Assembly (NCBI GenBank): GCA_920105625.2
Contig: OV050032.1
Coordinates: 16,683,356-16,747,355 of the forward strand
Origin: Clusia tigrina
Taxonomy: Eukaryota > Arthropoda > Insecta > Diptera > Clusiidae
DNA length: 64,000 bases
Direction: 5' to 3'
The position numbers and the translations under genes were made by a program. Shown piece by piece: positions 61,495-64,000 of the stretch (position 1 is the stretch's first letter; each line of letters starts with the position of its first letter). Under the pieces are notes generated by a model. It saw nothing but the letters and a program-made list of their open reading frames with translations, was not told where the DNA came from and ran no database searches.

Positions 61495-62515
61495 ACCGAA
61501 ACGTTTCTATTGATGAACCGAGTTTATGGTGATGATTATTTATTCCGTGACAGAATTCATGAGTGATATACGCCGTTTCAAAATGGTGGTGAGAACATAA
61601 ATGATGAGCATCGTGTTGGCCAAACGAAATCCGTGATCACCACAGGTTCCACCAAAGTCGTGGGTGAATTCATCAAAGATCAGGCGAAATCTTCATTGAT
61701 ATTCATGGAACTGGAATTGAGCATCTGAAAAACATCAATTGATCGCATTTTGACTGAACATTTTGAGCTACCGAAAAATGTTCGCACGGTTTGTTCTGCA
61801 CAAGTTGACTGACGAACAACAGTTGCTCGGAATTCAACATTCGAGGGACATCATCAAGGACTTCCAAAAAGACAAACACTTCCTTTACAACATTGCGATT
61901 GGTGATGAAAGCTGGTGTTTTCAATATGATCCAGAAACCAAGCGCTAAAGTACCGAGTGGAAGCGCCACAAGAGCCAAAACACAAAAAATCTCGTTTCGA
62001 GAAGTCAAATGTGAAGACAATGTATGCTTTTACAATTCCAAGAGCATTGTCCATAAAGAGTTCGTTTCACGATGCCAAACCGTTAATGAACAACTCTATA
62101 TTGGCGTTTTGAAACGTTTGGTGCATCGTATTCAGCGTATTCGGTCGAAATATCGTGCAGAAGGAAGTTGGCGTTTGTTGCTCGATAATGCGCCACCTCA
62201 TCGATCGACACTTGTGCCCGACTTTTTGACTAAAAATCGCATTTAGCTCTCAATCACTCCCCATATTCGCCTGATTTGGCATCTTGCGACTTTTACTTTT
62301 TCGTAAAATGCATTTGGCGATGAAAGGGAATCGTTTTATGAACGTAGAAATCCTTCAAAAGGGTTCTTTGTACCAACATCCTGAAGAATAATCCCGGCCG
62401 ACGATCGAAGGCACTCATTCGACATTCTTTTAGACCGTGGAAATCACTGTACAGAGTGGGAAGGGAACTGTTTTGAATAAAATAAATCGGTTTTGCCAAA
62501 AAACTTTTTGTTGTT
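61495..62515 (+). pseudogene. second mariner-like transposase, degenerate
   Basis: In order across shifting frames the plus strand shows VYGDDYLFRDRIHE, FQNGGENINDEHRVGQTKSV, RILTEHFELPKNVR, RFVLHKLTDEQQLLGIQHSR, IGDESWCFQYDPETKR (first catalytic Asp), VHKEFVSRCQTVNEQLYIGV, WRLLLDNAPPHRS (second Asp) and HSPYSPDLASCDF (third Asp). This is a DD34D mariner of a lineage distinct from the copy at 28008. At least four frame breaks and stops are present (for example TAA near 61946). About 50 N-terminal residues are missing and no TIRs were identified. Confidence 0.85.
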
Positions 62516-62519
62516 CTTA

Positions 62520-63015
62520 TTTTTTAAAATTGCTGGAATGCAACCTTATATGACTGAAAGAGACCACGAGCATTGGGGAGAAAGGGATAGCAACAACAAT
62601 ACATATGGAACGTTCTAAAGATAATTTGAAAGTAGCGTTAATTCATGTTTGTCTTTCTCCATTTTCCCCCAGATTATGACCTCAAGGTGGTTACATATGG
62701 AACAGTGGGAACGGTCAAAGTAAAGTCATGTGCGAAGAAGAAACCTCTCTTGAACTCTTGTTTGAGTCACACAATAATCTTTGATAGCTGCATCGTACAC
62801 TCAACGCATTCGCTCTCTCACTCCACAATTCATTTTCAATTATGCTGGGACAACAACAACAACTTTGAATATCAGCAATCCATTGAATGATATGTAAACA
62901 CCTCCCATCCAAATTGCACAAATTGAGTGGCACAAAATATGGACGCTCTGCTTACAGCCTTCGTGTCATTGGAACGCTTTAATGAGACTTGTTATTCATC
63001 ACAAGCCCAAATGAT
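62520..63015. other. intergenic, no gene recognised
   Basis: Short unique segment between a dead mariner and the foldback element, with no recognised features. Confidence 0.5.
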
Positions 63016-63016
63016 A

Positions 63017-63690
63017 GCGACATTTCCCAATTTGCGCAGGTGAGAATTGTTCCCGATGTGTTGTTTGTATCAGAGACCACAGAGAAAGGAAAGTCTTTTT
63101 CGCTGCCAACGTCCGTAGCGGGTACACCACGATTTTGAGTGGATTCACCATGATTCTGAGTGGATTCACCACGATTTTGAGTGGATTCGCCACGATTTCG
63201 AGTGGATTCGCCACGATTTTGAGTGGATTCACCATGATTCTGAGTGGATTCACCACGATTTTTAGTGGATTCATGTACAACGTCCGTCTGCTTTATTTCG
63301 CTGCTTTGCCGATTGACGTTTAAGTTTCTCTTCTCTGTATTCTCTGGTTTGTATTTTCCGAGTAAATCTGCTCCCTCACCTCACCCCCTCGCATCTGCAG
63401 CAGAGAATACAGAGAAAAAAAACTTAAACGTCAAACGGCAAATCAGCGAAATAAAGCAGACGGACGTTGTACATGAATCCACTAAAAATCGTGGTGAATC
63501 CACTCAAAATCGTGGTGAATGCACTCAAAATCGTGGCGAATCCACTCCAAATCGTGGTGAATCCACTCCAAATCGTGGTGAATCCACTCAAAATCGTGGT
63601 GCGAAACCTGGCAGCGAAAAAGACTTTCCTTTCTCTGTGTTCTCTGATATGCAGACTCTATCGTTTGGAGCACAAATTTCAAATGTCACT
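63017..63690. mobile_element. foldback element with tandem-repeat inverted arms
   Basis: Two long arms, about 63017-63347 and 63402-63690, are inverted copies around a spacer of about 54 bp. Matching blocks in order include GAGAAAGGAAAGTCTTTTTC (63081) against its reverse complement near 63620-63640, a 21-bp tandem repeat (GTGGATTCACCACGATTTTGA) in each arm, and an inner block CATGTACAACGTCCGTCTGC (63271) against its complement ending near 63475. This is the layout of Drosophila FB/foldback elements, whose long inverted ends consist of short tandem repeats. Each arm carries about six repeat units. No transposase is present. Confidence 0.85.
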
Positions 63691-64000
63691 GCCACATGGA
63701 TTAAGACGCTGTGCTAGGGATCTAAATTATAACAAAATGGTCCGAACCCCACATTGGAGTGTATTCTTCTATGAAGCAAGTGCAATGTAGAATAGCTGCA
63801 CAAATGGGGCCTTCACCAGTAAATTGCTATAAGCCGCCAAATGCGCATTAAAAGTTCATTGTTCTACCTGTGCCTATTTCTATACACACATAGAACAATT
63901 CAATATTCAGACATAGTACGAAAGTTTACTTTTCACAGCGCGTTGAGTGTGTTTTTACTGATATTTTAAAGTGCCAGAAAATCACAAATTGTTTAAAAAA
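63691..64000. other. no gene recognised at the window end
   Basis: Ordinary AT-rich sequence. Nothing recognised on either strand. Confidence 0.5.

Overview
The window is genomic DNA of a higher dipteran, probably an acalyptrate fly of the tephritid type. The order is inferred from strong protein similarity to the Drosophila Iroquois homeobox gene mirror, long introns, AT-rich microsatellite-rich sequence and several insect transposon families. The family-level guess is weak.

The one cellular gene I can support is mirror (mirr), on the minus strand. Five coding exons can be placed by GT-AG splice sites and matching phase: 39006-38956, 24810-24325, 12261-12146, 6135-5747 and 5625-4517. Joined, they give an open frame of 716 residues with the fly Iroquois N-terminus, a conserved Cys-rich block, the TALE homeodomain, an acidic tract, an Iro box and a low-complexity C-terminus. 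Introns are about 14.1, 12.1, 6.0 and 0.12 kb. The last codons overlap a perfect splice donor, so an extra terminal exon is possible.

By region: 1-340 holds a non-LTR retrotransposon tail; 340-4516 is the mirr 3' flank with a very AT-rich repeat block; 4517-39006 is mirr with its introns. Intron 2 (12262-24324) carries two unusual arrays: an inverted array of AATTG words and an AAGTC-word array with a roughly 387-bp higher-order repeat. Intron 1 (24811-38955) carries a degenerate 73-bp repeat, a complete but dead mariner, a tRNA-related SINE and a non-LTR fragment with an (AACCT)n tail. Upstream of mirr (39007-64000) I found no second cellular gene. That part is mostly repeats: a 15-bp array, a 45-bp minisatellite, an alternating 400-bp satellite, several non-LTR pieces (two tail to tail, one with in-frame tandem expansions), a hAT-type MITE, a second dead mariner and a compact foldback element.

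Between the repeats lie complex segments with homeodomain and POU-like words. They may hold mirr enhancers, but single-genome sequence cannot show it. The most notable items are the complete mirr gene model, the foldback element, the SINE family, the two in-frame minisatellites in a retrotransposon RNase H/zinc-knuckle region, and the higher-order satellites.
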